From contig NZ_BAFY01000210.1 of the NCBI RefSeq assembly GCF_000308555.1, forward strand, positions 1 to 64,000: 64,000 nucleotides of DNA, in the 5' to 3' direction. This document shows positions 51,661 through 61,498 of this stretch, piece by piece (positions within the stretch are counted from its first letter, which is position 1; each line of letters opens with the position of its first letter). This DNA is from Nocardia cyriacigeorgica NBRC 100375. GTDB lineage: Bacteria; Actinomycetota; Actinomycetes; Mycobacteriales; Mycobacteriaceae. Under the pieces are notes generated by a model. The model was given only the letters and a program-made list of their open reading frames with translations, had not been told where the DNA came from and ran no database searches. Position numbers and translations under genes: made by a program.

Positions 51661-52905
51661 ATGGCCCGTACAACGACGTACACCCAAGTCCTCGCGCTGC
51701 CCGCCGCCGACATCTGGCGGGTACTCGGCGACCCAGAGCGGTTGCCCGAATGGAATCCCGCGGTCAGCTCGGTCGTCATGCACGGTCCCGTCGCCGCCGG
51801 AGCCACCGGTGACATCGTCCCGCGCGGACGTCTGCTCGGGCCGGTGCATCAGCGCACCGCGAACCCGTTCGTCCTCTCCACGGTCACTCCCGAACGCGAA
51901 CTGACCCTCGAGCAGGACACCCCGATGGGCCGGATGTATCTGACCTGGACCCTCACACCGGTGGCCGGCGGAACCGAACTGGCGCAACGGCTCACCTTCA
52001 CAGGACCGTCCGCGGGTGCGATCCGCGCCATCATCGGCAACCTGGTGGAGACCGACGCGCGGGTCTGCTTCGCCCGGCTGGCGATCCTCTTCACGCAACG
52101 GGAATGGGACGGCAGGACCGTCGGTGACTGGGCCGACGCCCTGGTGAATCCCGGACCGACCGCCGTGGTCAATCTGGCGGGCAAACTGGTCGATTGCCGC
52201 CCGACGCCGGAGAACATCGACGAACTGCGGCGCAGCCGAGTCGAGCCGACCCGCGCGCTGGTCGCCGCAACGGCCGGGCTCGACAGGCCGATCGACTACT
52301 GGATTCAAGCCAGTACCACCGCCATCTGGTCCGACGCCGGCGAAACCCGGTGCACCGAAACGACCGCGCTGCCGACCGGTCCGGCCGCCCTGCCACAGAT
52401 GACGGGCGTCGCCGCCGCCTGGGAAGAAGCCTTCGACGGCGCGAAAGCCACCCACAGCATGGTCCTGCGTACCTCGATCGTGCTGGATCCGCAGGCACCC
52501 GCGCTGAAACGCCTGTGCCAGCTGACCCGCGCCGGGCTCGGCGGCCGTATCGGCGACGGCAAGCAGTGGTTCAGCTGGATCCACATCGAGGACTGGCTCG
52601 CCATCGTCCGCGCCGCGCTCGGACTGGACCCGGAGGTGCGGCTGCCCGACGGAATTCTGGTGGCGGCCACCGATTTCCCGGTGCGCAACCGTGATCTCAT
52701 GACGACGCTGCGCAGGCATCTGCACCGGCCCCCCGCTCCTCCGACACCGAAACCGCTGCTGGCCCTCGGCGCCATCGCGCTGCGCTCGGATCCGGCACTC
52801 GGGCTCACCGGGCGTCACGCCACCTCAGCGGTGCTGCGCGAGACGGGCTTCCGGTTCCGCTATCCGACGCTCGACGACGCACTGAGCGACCTGCTGCCGA
52901 GCTGA
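51661..52905 (+). CDS. SRPBCC domain fused to SDR/YfcH-type epimerase remnant
   Basis: A 414-residue two-part protein. Residues 1-140 look like an SRPBCC (polyketide cyclase/lipid-binding) domain (TYTQVLALPAADIWRVLGDP start). Residues about 155-414 match the YfcH/SulA-type epimerase family: AVVNLAGKLVDCRPTPENID, then RRSRVEPTRALVAAT, FSWIHIEDWLAIV and a DUF1731-like end. The family's N-terminal GGTGFIG cofactor loop, some 50 residues, is missing at the junction, so nucleotide binding is doubtful. No frameshift is obvious, so the fusion seems to be real. Substrate unknown. Confidence 0.8.
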   Translation: MARTTTYTQVLALPAADIWRVLGDPERLPEWNPAVSSVVMHGPVAAGATGDIVPRGRLLGPVHQRTANPFVLSTVTPERELTLEQDTPMGRMYLTWTLTPVAGGTELAQRLTFTGPSAGAIRAIIGNLVETDARVCFARLAILFTQREWDGRTVGDWADALVNPGPTAVVNLAGKLVDCRPTPENIDELRRSRVEPTRALVAATAGLDRPIDYWIQASTTAIWSDAGETRCTETTALPTGPAALPQMTGVAAAWEEAFDGAKATHSMVLRTSIVLDPQAPALKRLCQLTRAGLGGRIGDGKQWFSWIHIEDWLAIVRAALGLDPEVRLPDGILVAATDFPVRNRDLMTTLRRHLHRPPAPPTPKPLLALGAIALRSDPALGLTGRHATSAVLRETGFRFRYPTLDDALSDLLPS

Positions 52906-53076
52906 CCGGCACCGCCGGGACCGGTTCGCGGTGGGCTCACGCGGAGCCATCGCAAGCCCGCGCCACCCGCAGCCGACGCGATGTGTTCACCGCAGCCCGA
53001 CGCGAGCTTGCGCGCGAGTTCGGGCCCGCCGCCCGGCCGCAGGCGCGGTCGCCCGGCGCCATCAGCACGCCAGGCC

Positions 53077-55791
53077 TCAGAGCTTGACCAGAGTCCGGCT
53101 GAACTGCGGGATGAGCCGGATCTTGCCCGCGGTACCGAAATCGATGGTGACCGTGGCCAGCGGGCCGACCCCGTCGGCGGCGACGACCCGGCCGAGCCCG
53201 TATTTGTCGTCGCTGACCCTGTCGCCCACGGCCAGCACGAGGTCGACATTGTTGCGTTTCACGCCGGCGCTACGCGGCGCGGGGCGGCGATCGCGCACGC
53301 CAGGGCGCGGTTCCGACCAGCCTTCGGTCCAGTCGCGTTCGCCGTCGTCGTCGCCGCGACGACGCCCGCCGCGCATACCGGAGTTCTTGGGCTCCAGCCG
53401 TTTCCAATCGATCAGATGGCCGGGGATCTCCTGGAGGAACCGTGATTCCGGATTGGACACCGGCTGTCCCCAGCCCGACCGCACCACCGCGCGGCTCAGG
53501 TACAGCCTGCGCCTGGCCCTGGTGATGCCGACGTAGGCGAGGCGGCGTTCCTCGGCCAGCTCGGCCGGATCGCCGAGCGCCCGCATATGCGGGAACTGGC
53601 CGTCCTCCCAGCCGGTGACGAAGACGACCGGGAATTCCAGGCCCTTGGCGGTATGCAGGGTCATCATGGTGACCACGCCCGCGCCCTCGTCCGGGATCTG
53701 GTCGGTATCGGCGACCAGCGACACCCGCTCCAGAAAGGCCGCGAGCGAACCTGGTTCGGGTTCGCCGTCGGCGGCCTCGGGCAGCAGCCCCTCCGCGCGG
53801 GCGGCCTCGGCATTGTTGTGCGCCTCCGAGCTGAATTCTCTTGCGACGCTGACCAATTCGTTCAGGTTGTCCAGCCGGGCGCCGTCCTGCGGGTCATCGG
53901 AGGCTTCCAGTTCGGCGCGGTAGCCGGTGCGATCGAGCACCGCCTCGACCACATTGCCGACATCGGGGAAGTCGGCGTCAGGGCGCTGCCCGGCGGCCCT
54001 GATCTCCTCGAGCAGTTCCAGGAAGCCGGCGATGGCGCGCTGGGCGCGGGTGTTCAGCAGCGCGACCTTGCCCTCGGCGGCATCGCGCAGGGCCGCGGCG
54101 AAACCGATGTCGCGCTGCTCGGCATGCACCGCGACACAGGCTTCGGCGCGATCGCCGATCCCGCGACGCGGGGTGTTGAGGATGCGACGCAGGCTCACCG
54201 CGTCGTCGGGGTTCTCCAGCACCCGCAGGTAGGCGACGACATCGCGGACCTCCTTGCGCTCGTAGAACCGCACGCCGCCGACCACTTTGTAGGGCAGGCC
54301 CATGCGGATGAAGATCTCTTCCAGCGCACGCGAGTTGTTGTTGGTGCGGTAGAACACCGCCACATCGCCGTAGGTGGCCTCGCCGGCATCGACCAGCCGG
54401 TCGATCTCGCGGGCCACGAACGAGGCTTCGTCGTGTTCGTTGTCGGCGACGTAGCCGGTGATCAGATCACCCTCACCGGAGTCGGTCCACAGCCGCTTCT
54501 CCCGCCTGCCCTCGTTACGGGCGATGACCGCGTTGGCGGCGGACAGGATGTGCTGGGTGGAGCGATAATTCTGTTCCAGCAGGATGGTCTCGGCGTCGGG
54601 GAAGTCGCGCTCGAACTCCTCGATATTGCGGATGGTGGCGCCGCGGAAGGCATAGATGGACTGGTCGGCGTCACCGACGACGCACAGCTCACTCGGCGGC
54701 ACTCGGTGCTGGTCGTCGTCGGTCCACTCTTCCTCGGAGCCGGCGGCAGCGGCCGCTCCTGCGGCGGCATCGGCGTCCCCGGCGGTGTCGACGGGTGGGC
54801 TCGCGTGATGGCCGACCAGCTCACGGACCAGGATGTACTGGGCGTGGTTGGTGTCCTGGTACTCGTCGACGAGCACGTGCCGGAAGCGCCTGCGGTAGTA
54901 CTCGGCGACCTGAGGATGGTTTTGCAGCAGCGCGACCGTCTCGCCGATCAGATCGTCGAAGTCCAGTGCGTTGGCCGCGCGCAGCCTGCGCTGGTACTCG
55001 GTGTAGATCCGCGCGACCAGGCCGGGCAGTTCGGCGTCCTCGGATTCGGCGTCGGCGACGGCCTTGGCCGGATCGATGAGCTCGTTCTTCAGGTTCGAGA
55101 TGGCGGTGGCGAGCAGGCGCGCGGAGTACTTCTTGGTGTCGATATCCAGATCGCGGCTGATCATGGTGAGCAGACGACGGGAATCATCGGCGTCGTAGAT
55201 GGAGAAGTTCGAGTTCAGCCCGGGCAGCAGCGCCGACTGCATGCGCAGGATCCGCACGCAGCTGGAGTGGAAGGTCGAGACCCACATGTTGTTCGCGCGG
55301 GGACCGACCAGCCCGATCACCCGCTCACGCATCTCCGCGGCGGCCTTGTTGGTGAAGGTGATGGCCAGGATCTGGCCGGGGGTGGCGCCCCTGGCTGCCA
55401 GCAGATAGGCGATCCGCCGGGTGAGCACGGCCGTTTTGCCGGAACCCGCGCCCGCGACGATCAACAGGGGCGCACCGGTGTGCACCACAGCGGCGCGCTG
55501 CTGCGGATTGAGGCCTTCGAGCAGCCGCTCGGTCTCTTCGGCGCGCCGGCGCTCCTCCTCGGCGCGGCGCTGCCCGGCTTCGCTGCGACGCTGCTGCTGC
55601 TCGGCCGTGAGGCGCTGTTGCTGGGCCCGTAGACCACCCTGCGCCGTCGCGGCGGCAGCGGCCGCCTGCTCCTGCGGCTGCGGTGCTCGCGCAGCCTGAG
55701 GAGCGTGCTGGGCCTGCGGTGCGGTGCCGGAACGCGGTTCGGGTTCGGGCCGGTGACCGCCATGCGTCTCGGGAGCCAAGGTGCTGTCCAT
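53077..55791 (-). CDS. pcrA: ATP-dependent DNA helicase PcrA/UvrD1
   Basis: A 904-residue superfamily 1A helicase for repair and replication restart, syntenic with Rv0949. Motifs include LLIVAGAGSGKTAVLTRRIA (Walker A), LVDEYQDTN, VVGDADQSIYAFRGA and VTMMTLHTAKGLEFP. The C-terminus ends in a Tudor-like domain (GDRVSDDKYGLGRVVAADGV), which in PcrA contacts RNA polymerase. The first about 95 residues are a Gln/Ala/Glu/Arg-rich coiled-coil-like extension not normally present, and an acidic Ala-rich insertion (ASPPVDTAGDADAAAGAAA) interrupts the motor near residue 330. Confidence 0.95.
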   Translation of the reverse strand: MDSTLAPETHGGHRPEPEPRSGTAPQAQHAPQAARAPQPQEQAAAAAATAQGGLRAQQQRLTAEQQQRRSEAGQRRAEEERRRAEETERLLEGLNPQQRAAVVHTGAPLLIVAGAGSGKTAVLTRRIAYLLAARGATPGQILAITFTNKAAAEMRERVIGLVGPRANNMWVSTFHSSCVRILRMQSALLPGLNSNFSIYDADDSRRLLTMISRDLDIDTKKYSARLLATAISNLKNELIDPAKAVADAESEDAELPGLVARIYTEYQRRLRAANALDFDDLIGETVALLQNHPQVAEYYRRRFRHVLVDEYQDTNHAQYILVRELVGHHASPPVDTAGDADAAAGAAAAAGSEEEWTDDDQHRVPPSELCVVGDADQSIYAFRGATIRNIEEFERDFPDAETILLEQNYRSTQHILSAANAVIARNEGRREKRLWTDSGEGDLITGYVADNEHDEASFVAREIDRLVDAGEATYGDVAVFYRTNNNSRALEEIFIRMGLPYKVVGGVRFYERKEVRDVVAYLRVLENPDDAVSLRRILNTPRRGIGDRAEACVAVHAEQRDIGFAAALRDAAEGKVALLNTRAQRAIAGFLELLEEIRAAGQRPDADFPDVGNVVEAVLDRTGYRAELEASDDPQDGARLDNLNELVSVAREFSSEAHNNAEAARAEGLLPEAADGEPEPGSLAAFLERVSLVADTDQIPDEGAGVVTMMTLHTAKGLEFPVVFVTGWEDGQFPHMRALGDPAELAEERRLAYVGITRARRRLYLSRAVVRSGWGQPVSNPESRFLQEIPGHLIDWKRLEPKNSGMRGGRRRGDDDGERDWTEGWSEPRPGVRDRRPAPRSAGVKRNNVDLVLAVGDRVSDDKYGLGRVVAADGVGPLATVTIDFGTAGKIRLIPQFSRTLVKL

Positions 55792-56185
55792 CGTCTGTCC
55801 ACGCTACCGGCGCACACCGACAGAGTTGAACTCCTGTGCCGACCCGGCGACCCTGGGGTGAGCGCAGAGTCGACGACCGGTGAACAGTCCCAGGTCGCCG
55901 CGGCCGGAAAGCTGTGAACGCGTTCTCAGCAGATTCACAAACGTAACCGTTTTGCATACCTTTCGACCCGTGGCAGACTGGCCACATGGTCAGGGCTCCA
56001 GCGAGACGTCCGCAACGGATGTCCCTCGTATACGGGTATCGCGGACTTTGCACCTGAGCGCCCCTACTGGGGAGACAATGCTGGGGGGACAATGCAAGGC
56101 CCACCAGGTCTGTTTCACGGTGAAAGAACCGATCGGTAACGAGCTGCGCGTGTCGACCGATCCACGTTCTGACACGAGGAGATGA
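55792..56185. other. Divergent region pcrA / chorismate mutase
   Basis: About 390 bases with no supported gene. It should contain both promoters. An AT-richer stretch at 55915-55970 with TTTTGCATACCTTT is a possible -10 zone for the rightward gene. No operator could be identified. Confidence 0.4.
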
Positions 56186-56482
56186 ATGATGAGCACCCCT
56201 GCCACGACGACCGGGTCCGAATCGGCTCTGCCTCATACCGAGGCCGAGATCGAGAAACTCCGCAAGGAGATCGACCGGCTCGATGCCGAGATCCTCGCCG
56301 CGATCAAACGCAGGACCGAGATCTCGCGGATCATCGGCCGAACCCGAATGGCGTCCGGCGGGCCGCGCCTTGTGCACAGCCGTGAGATGAAGGTGCTGGA
56401 ACGCTTCAGCGAGCTGGGCCAGGAAGGCCACACCCTCGCGATGCTGTTGCTGCGGCTCGGCCGCGGTCGGCTCGGCCACTGA
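56186..56482 (+). CDS. Chorismate mutase (AroQ type)
   Basis: A 98-residue all-helical chorismate mutase making prephenate for Phe and Tyr synthesis, matching Rv0948c by size and position. Visible features: the long first helix EIEKLRKEIDRLDAEILAAI with the catalytic Arg, KRRTEISRIIGRTRMASGG, and the end LLLRLGRGRLGH characteristic of the subclass that is activated by binding DAHP synthase. GAGGAG precedes the double ATG (56186 or 56189 may start). Confidence 0.94.
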   Translation: MMSTPATTTGSESALPHTEAEIEKLRKEIDRLDAEILAAIKRRTEISRIIGRTRMASGGPRLVHSREMKVLERFSELGQEGHTLAMLLLRLGRGRLGH

Positions 56483-56572
56483 GCCCTCGCCCCCGACACC
56501 GGCGCACACGCGCCGGGTAGGCGGGCGTCCCACTGCTTCGCGACGGTTGCGAAATCGTCGCTTCCCCTATGG

Positions 56573-56601
56573 CCGCCCCGGGTGTTCACACCCCGGGGCG
56601 G
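56573..56601. terminator. Bidirectional terminator, chorismate mutase / gabD
   Basis: CCGCCCCGGGTGT at 56573-56585 pairs with ACACCCCGGGGCGG at 56588-56601 with one bulged base and a two-base loop, in the gap between two convergent genes and followed by TCGTCTCGTCTCT. Confidence 0.75.
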
Positions 56602-56626
56602 TCGTCTCGTCTCTGCGGCCGTCGCG

Positions 56627-58081
56627 CTAGGTGAGCGCGATGTACTTGGTGGACAGGTACTCTTCGATGCCCTCGGTGCCGCCTTCGCGACCGAAACCGG
56701 ACGCTTTCACTCCGCCGAACGGCGCCGCGGGATCGGAGATCACCCCTCGATTGATCCCGACCATGCCGCTCTCCAGGCCCTCGGCCACCCGCAACGCCCG
56801 GTCCAGATCCCGCGTATACACATAGCTGACCAGGCCGAACTCGGTGTCGTTGGCCGCGGCCAGGCCCTGTTCCTCGGTATCGAAGGTGACGATCGGCGCG
56901 ACCGGGCCGAACACCTCTTCGCGCAGGATCCTGGCCTCGGCAGGGATATCGGTCAGGATGGTGGCCGGGTAGAACCAGCCCGGCCCGTCCGGCTCCTTGC
57001 CGCCGAGCCGCACGGTCGCGCCGGTCTGCACCGCATCGTCGACGAGGTCGCGCACGGTATCCCGCTGGTCCTCGTTGATCAGCGGCCCGAGGGTGGTGTC
57101 CGGATCGGTGCCGCGCCCGAGCACGACCGACTCGGTCATCGCCTCGATCAACTTGGTGGTGAACTCCTCCGCAACGCCGCGCTGGACGTGGAATCGATTG
57201 GCCGCGGTGCACGCCTCGCCGCCATTGCGCAGCTTCGCCAGCATCGCGCCCTGTACGGCGGCATCGACGTCGGCGTCGTCGAACACCACGAACGGTGCGT
57301 TGCCGCCGAGTTCCATGGAGGTGCGCAGCAGGCCGTGTGCCGACTGCTCGACCAACTTGCGGCCGACCTCGGTGGAGCCGGTGAAGGTGAGCTTGCGCAG
57401 CCGCGGATCCTGCAGCAGCGGCCCGGTGACGGCACCGGAACGCTTGGTGGTGATCACCGAGAGCACGCCGTCGGGCAGGCCTGCCTCGCTGCACAGTTTG
57501 GCAAGCAGCAGCATCGTCAGCGGTGTTTCGGAAGCCGGTTTGACGATCATGGTGCAGCCGGCGGCGAGCGCGGGTCCGATCTTGCGGGTGCCCATGGCGA
57601 GCGGGAAATTCCACGGCGTGATCGCCAGGCACGGTCCGACGGGCTGCTTGTGCACCATGATCCGGCCGGTGCCCGACGGTGCGTGCAGGTAACGCCCGTG
57701 CACCCGCACCGCTTCCTCGCTGAACCAGCGGAAGAATTCCGCGCCGTAGCGCACCTCGTTGCGGCTTTCGGGCAGCGCCTTACCCATTTCCAGCGTCATC
57801 AGCAGCGCGAACTCCTCGGCCCGCGCGGTGAGCTGCTCGAAGACCGCCCGCAGTATCTCGCCGCGTTCACGGGCGGGGGTGGCGGCCCATTCGGCCTGCA
57901 CCGCGACAGCGGCGTCCAGGGCGCGCATCGCGTCCTCGGGGGTGGCGTCGGCGACGTGGGTGAGCACTTGGCCGTCGGCCGGGTTGTAGACCGGGAAGGT
58001 CGCGCCGCCGGTGGCGTCGGTTCCTGTGCCGATCCACAGCTGGGTGGGTACGGAATCGAGTACTTCGCGTTCGGAGGCCAT
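56627..58081 (-). CDS. gabD: Succinate-semialdehyde dehydrogenase
   Basis: A 484-residue aldehyde dehydrogenase oxidising succinate semialdehyde to succinate. Catalytic Glu lies in [16 protein letters not shown] and catalytic Cys in [12 protein letters not shown]; the NAD(P) site shows [20 protein letters not shown] and [11 protein letters not shown]. Motif [10 protein letters not shown] is typical of the GabD branch. It converges on the chorismate mutase gene. Substrate is by family resemblance; closely related dehydrogenases exist. Confidence 0.9.
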   Translation of the reverse strand: MASEREVLDSVPTQLWIGTGTDATGGATFPVYNPADGQVLTHVADATPEDAMRALDAAVAVQAEWAATPARERGEILRAVFEQLTARAEEFALLMTLEMGKALPESRNEVRYGAEFFRWFSEEAVRVHGRYLHAPSGTGRIMVHKQPVGPCLAITPWNFPLAMGTRKIGPALAAGCTMIVKPASETPLTMLLLAKLCSEAGLPDGVLSVITTKRSGAVTGPLLQDPRLRKLTFTGSTEVGRKLVEQSAHGLLRTSMELGGNAPFVVFDDADVDAAVQGAMLAKLRNGGEACTAANRFHVQRGVAEEFTTKLIEAMTESVVLGRGTDPDTTLGPLINEDQRDTVRDLVDDAVQTGATVRLGGKEPDGPGWFYPATILTDIPAEARILREEVFGPVAPIVTFDTEEQGLAAANDTEFGLVSYVYTRDLDRALRVAEGLESGMVGINRGVISDPAAPFGGVKASGFGREGGTEGIEEYLSTKYIALT

Positions 58082-58162
58082 GAGCCAAGGTTAGGCCCGC
58101 GCCCTCGCGGTTCGGTGCCGTTCGCGTGCACGCGGACCGGGCGGCTACTACGCTCGGCGGAC

Positions 58163-59815
<1,653 letters not shown>

Positions 59816-59960
59816 CCGAGCCCGGCCGGGGCGCTCGCGCTGGACGCCACGAGCGCCGTTCCCTCCGAGGTTGCCGGTTCGATTTCGGGTTGCGGCCACT
59901 CGTTGGGCACAGGCCGGCGCTGCGGCCGAGGCGCCGTGCCCGACCGAGCGCCGCTCCGGC

Positions 59961-61157
59961 TCAGGCCGTCGGTGTGGTCTCCGGTTGCGCCGCCGCCGCA
60001 CTCGCGGAAGATCGCGGGCGCGCCAGGGCGGCGACGACCGCCGCCACTGCCGCCAGCACCGCGCTCGTCCACAACGCCGACGCGACCGATCCGCTGAGAC
60101 CGATGACGGCACCCGCGATGGCAGGCCCGCCCGCGGCCCCGATATTGAACGCGGTGGTCGCGAAGGCGCCGTTGAGCAGCGGCGCGGCCGGGGCTGCCGC
60201 GGTAACGATGCGCCCGATCAGGGTCGATCCGACCGCGAAGGACGCCGCGCCGGCGATCACCGTCATGACCAGCAGCGCGGGCAGCAGTCGAGCGGTCAGC
60301 GCGGTGGCGATCCAGACCAGCGGCAGTACTGCCACTCCCACCGCGATCATGACGTTCGAATACCGGTCCGCGAAACGGCCGGCCGCGCTCACTCCGGCGA
60401 ACGAGCCGATGCCGAACAGCGCGAGCACCACCGGCACCCAGGCCTGGCCCGCGCCACCGACATCGGTGGCGACCACTGCGAGATAGGTGAAGCCCGCGAA
60501 GGTCGCCGCGTTCACCAGAGCGCCGAGCACCATGACGAGCCGTACCGCCTGCTGCCCGAGGGCCCGCAGCTCACCGCGCACACGCGGACGCTCCGCCGGC
60601 TCGGACCGCTGCTCCTGCCCGGGAATCAGCGACCAAGTCGCGGCGAGGACGGGCGCACAGACCAGCACGACCGCCCAGAAGGCCGACTGCCAGCCGAACA
60701 ACCGGCCCAGCGCGGCGCCCGCCGGAACGCCGGCAATGCAGGCCAGGGTGACGCCGGACAGGATGAGTGAGGTGGCCCGGCCGACACGATCCACGCCTAC
60801 CAGCGCAGGTAGGGCGGCCAGTGCGACGGCCAGGAACCCGGCGTTCGCCACCGCCGCCACCAGCCTCGTTCCGAGCAGCACAGCGAAATCGGTGGTCAGC
60901 GCGCCGACGATATGGGCGGTGAGAAACAGCGCGAGAAAGCCGGCCAGCGAGTGCCGGACCGGCCAGCGGCGGGCCGTCGCCGCCATCACCGGCGCGCCGA
61001 CGATCATCCCGACGGCGAACAGCGAGGTCAGCAACCCGGCCGAACCGATGGGCACAGCGAGATCGGCGGCTATCGGCTCCAAGAGGCCGGACAGCATGAA
61101 TTCCGAGGTGCCCTGGGCGAATACCGCGGCGGCCAGGACGAATACGACAAGGGGCAC
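59961..61157 (-). CDS. Cmx/CmrA-type chloramphenicol efflux transporter (MFS)
   Basis: A 398-residue, 12-helix major facilitator. The N-terminus VFVLAAAVFAQGTSEFMLSG and the following LLTSLFAVGMIVGAPVMA, TRLVAAVANAGFLAVALAA and LILSGVTLACIAGVPAGAAL are typical of Cmx/CmrA/CmlR chloramphenicol exporters of actinomycetes. GTG 61157 is chosen because GGAG lies seven bases upstream and family members start here; the longer frame to 61202 is less likely. The leader shows two short ORFs and hairpins that suggest inducible expression. Confidence 0.85.
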   Translation of the reverse strand: MPLVVFVLAAAVFAQGTSEFMLSGLLEPIAADLAVPIGSAGLLTSLFAVGMIVGAPVMAATARRWPVRHSLAGFLALFLTAHIVGALTTDFAVLLGTRLVAAVANAGFLAVALAALPALVGVDRVGRATSLILSGVTLACIAGVPAGAALGRLFGWQSAFWAVVLVCAPVLAATWSLIPGQEQRSEPAERPRVRGELRALGQQAVRLVMVLGALVNAATFAGFTYLAVVATDVGGAGQAWVPVVLALFGIGSFAGVSAAGRFADRYSNVMIAVGVAVLPLVWIATALTARLLPALLVMTVIAGAASFAVGSTLIGRIVTAAAPAAPLLNGAFATTAFNIGAAGGPAIAGAVIGLSGSVASALWTSAVLAAVAAVVAALARPRSSASAAAAQPETTPTA

Positions 61158-61273
61158 GAGAAGACTCCGTGAGTGTGATGACCGGAGCCGCCGGGGTTGC
61201 ACGGCCGGCGGCGAGGACTACGTGGGAGGTAGCCGACCTGATCTCGGCAGCGCGCTGCGGGCACACACGAAAC

Positions 61274-61296
61274 CGGTGACGACCGAATCGTCACCG
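61274..61296 (-). repeat. Leader hairpin 2
   Basis: CGGTGACGA at 61274-61282 and TCGTCACCG at 61288-61296, a perfect 9-base stem with five-base loop, overlapping the stop codon of the second mini-ORF. An operator for a dimeric repressor is an alternative reading. Confidence 0.6.
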
Positions 61297-61320
61297 CCTA
61301 TCGGTACACCACGGCGCCAT
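61291..61320 (-). CDS. Possible 9-residue leader peptide
   Basis: ATG at 61320 encodes MAPWCTDRR then TGA. The start codon lies in the right arm of leader hairpin 1 and the stop in hairpin 2. No clear ribosome binding site. Listed as a candidate only. Confidence 0.25.
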   Translation of the reverse strand: MAPWCTDRR

Positions 61321-61340
61321 CTGGCAGATCGGCCAGATGG
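61317..61340 (-). repeat. Leader hairpin 1
   Basis: CCATCTGGC at 61317-61325 and GCCAGATGG at 61332-61340, a perfect 9-base stem with a six-base loop. It directly follows the first mini-ORF stop and masks the second mini-ORF start codon. Confidence 0.6.
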
Positions 61341-61367
61341 CTAGCGTCTGGAGGCCTCCGGGGACAT
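61341..61367 (-). CDS. Possible 8-residue leader peptide
   Basis: ATG at 61367 encodes MSPEASRR then TAG, ending one base before leader hairpin 1. No clear ribosome binding site precedes it. Listed as a candidate only. Confidence 0.25.
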   Translation of the reverse strand: MSPEASRR

Positions 61368-61498
61368 CACGGCGGAGACGGTAGCAGAGGGCGCCGGTCC
61401 TGCGCGACGAGATTTCGGGGAGAACGGTACGCACTTGGTTCTCGAGCCCTTCGGACCGCCCGGCATCGGGCGGCGCCGGCTGCCCAGCTCGTCTGTGG

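Larger units (their letters stand above)
61158..61498 (-). promoter_or_regulatory. Structured leader of the efflux gene
   Basis: A 340-base gap between the acyltransferase-like gene and the efflux gene. Within it, on the minus strand, an 8-codon ORF (61367-61341) ends immediately before a hairpin (61340-61317), whose far arm contains the ATG of a 9-codon ORF (61320-61291), whose stop lies in a second hairpin (61296-61274). This resembles attenuation leaders of antibiotic-inducible genes, but no Shine-Dalgarno is visible before either mini-ORF. Promoter not identified. Confidence 0.45.

Noticed and set aside
53587..55632. 681-codon open frame on the + strand
   Set aside because: Antisense to pcrA, which has all helicase motifs; no independent support.
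55900..55950. TGTGA and TTCACA half-sites upstream of chorismate mutase
   Set aside because: The spacing is about 15 bases instead of six, so it does not fit a CRP site.
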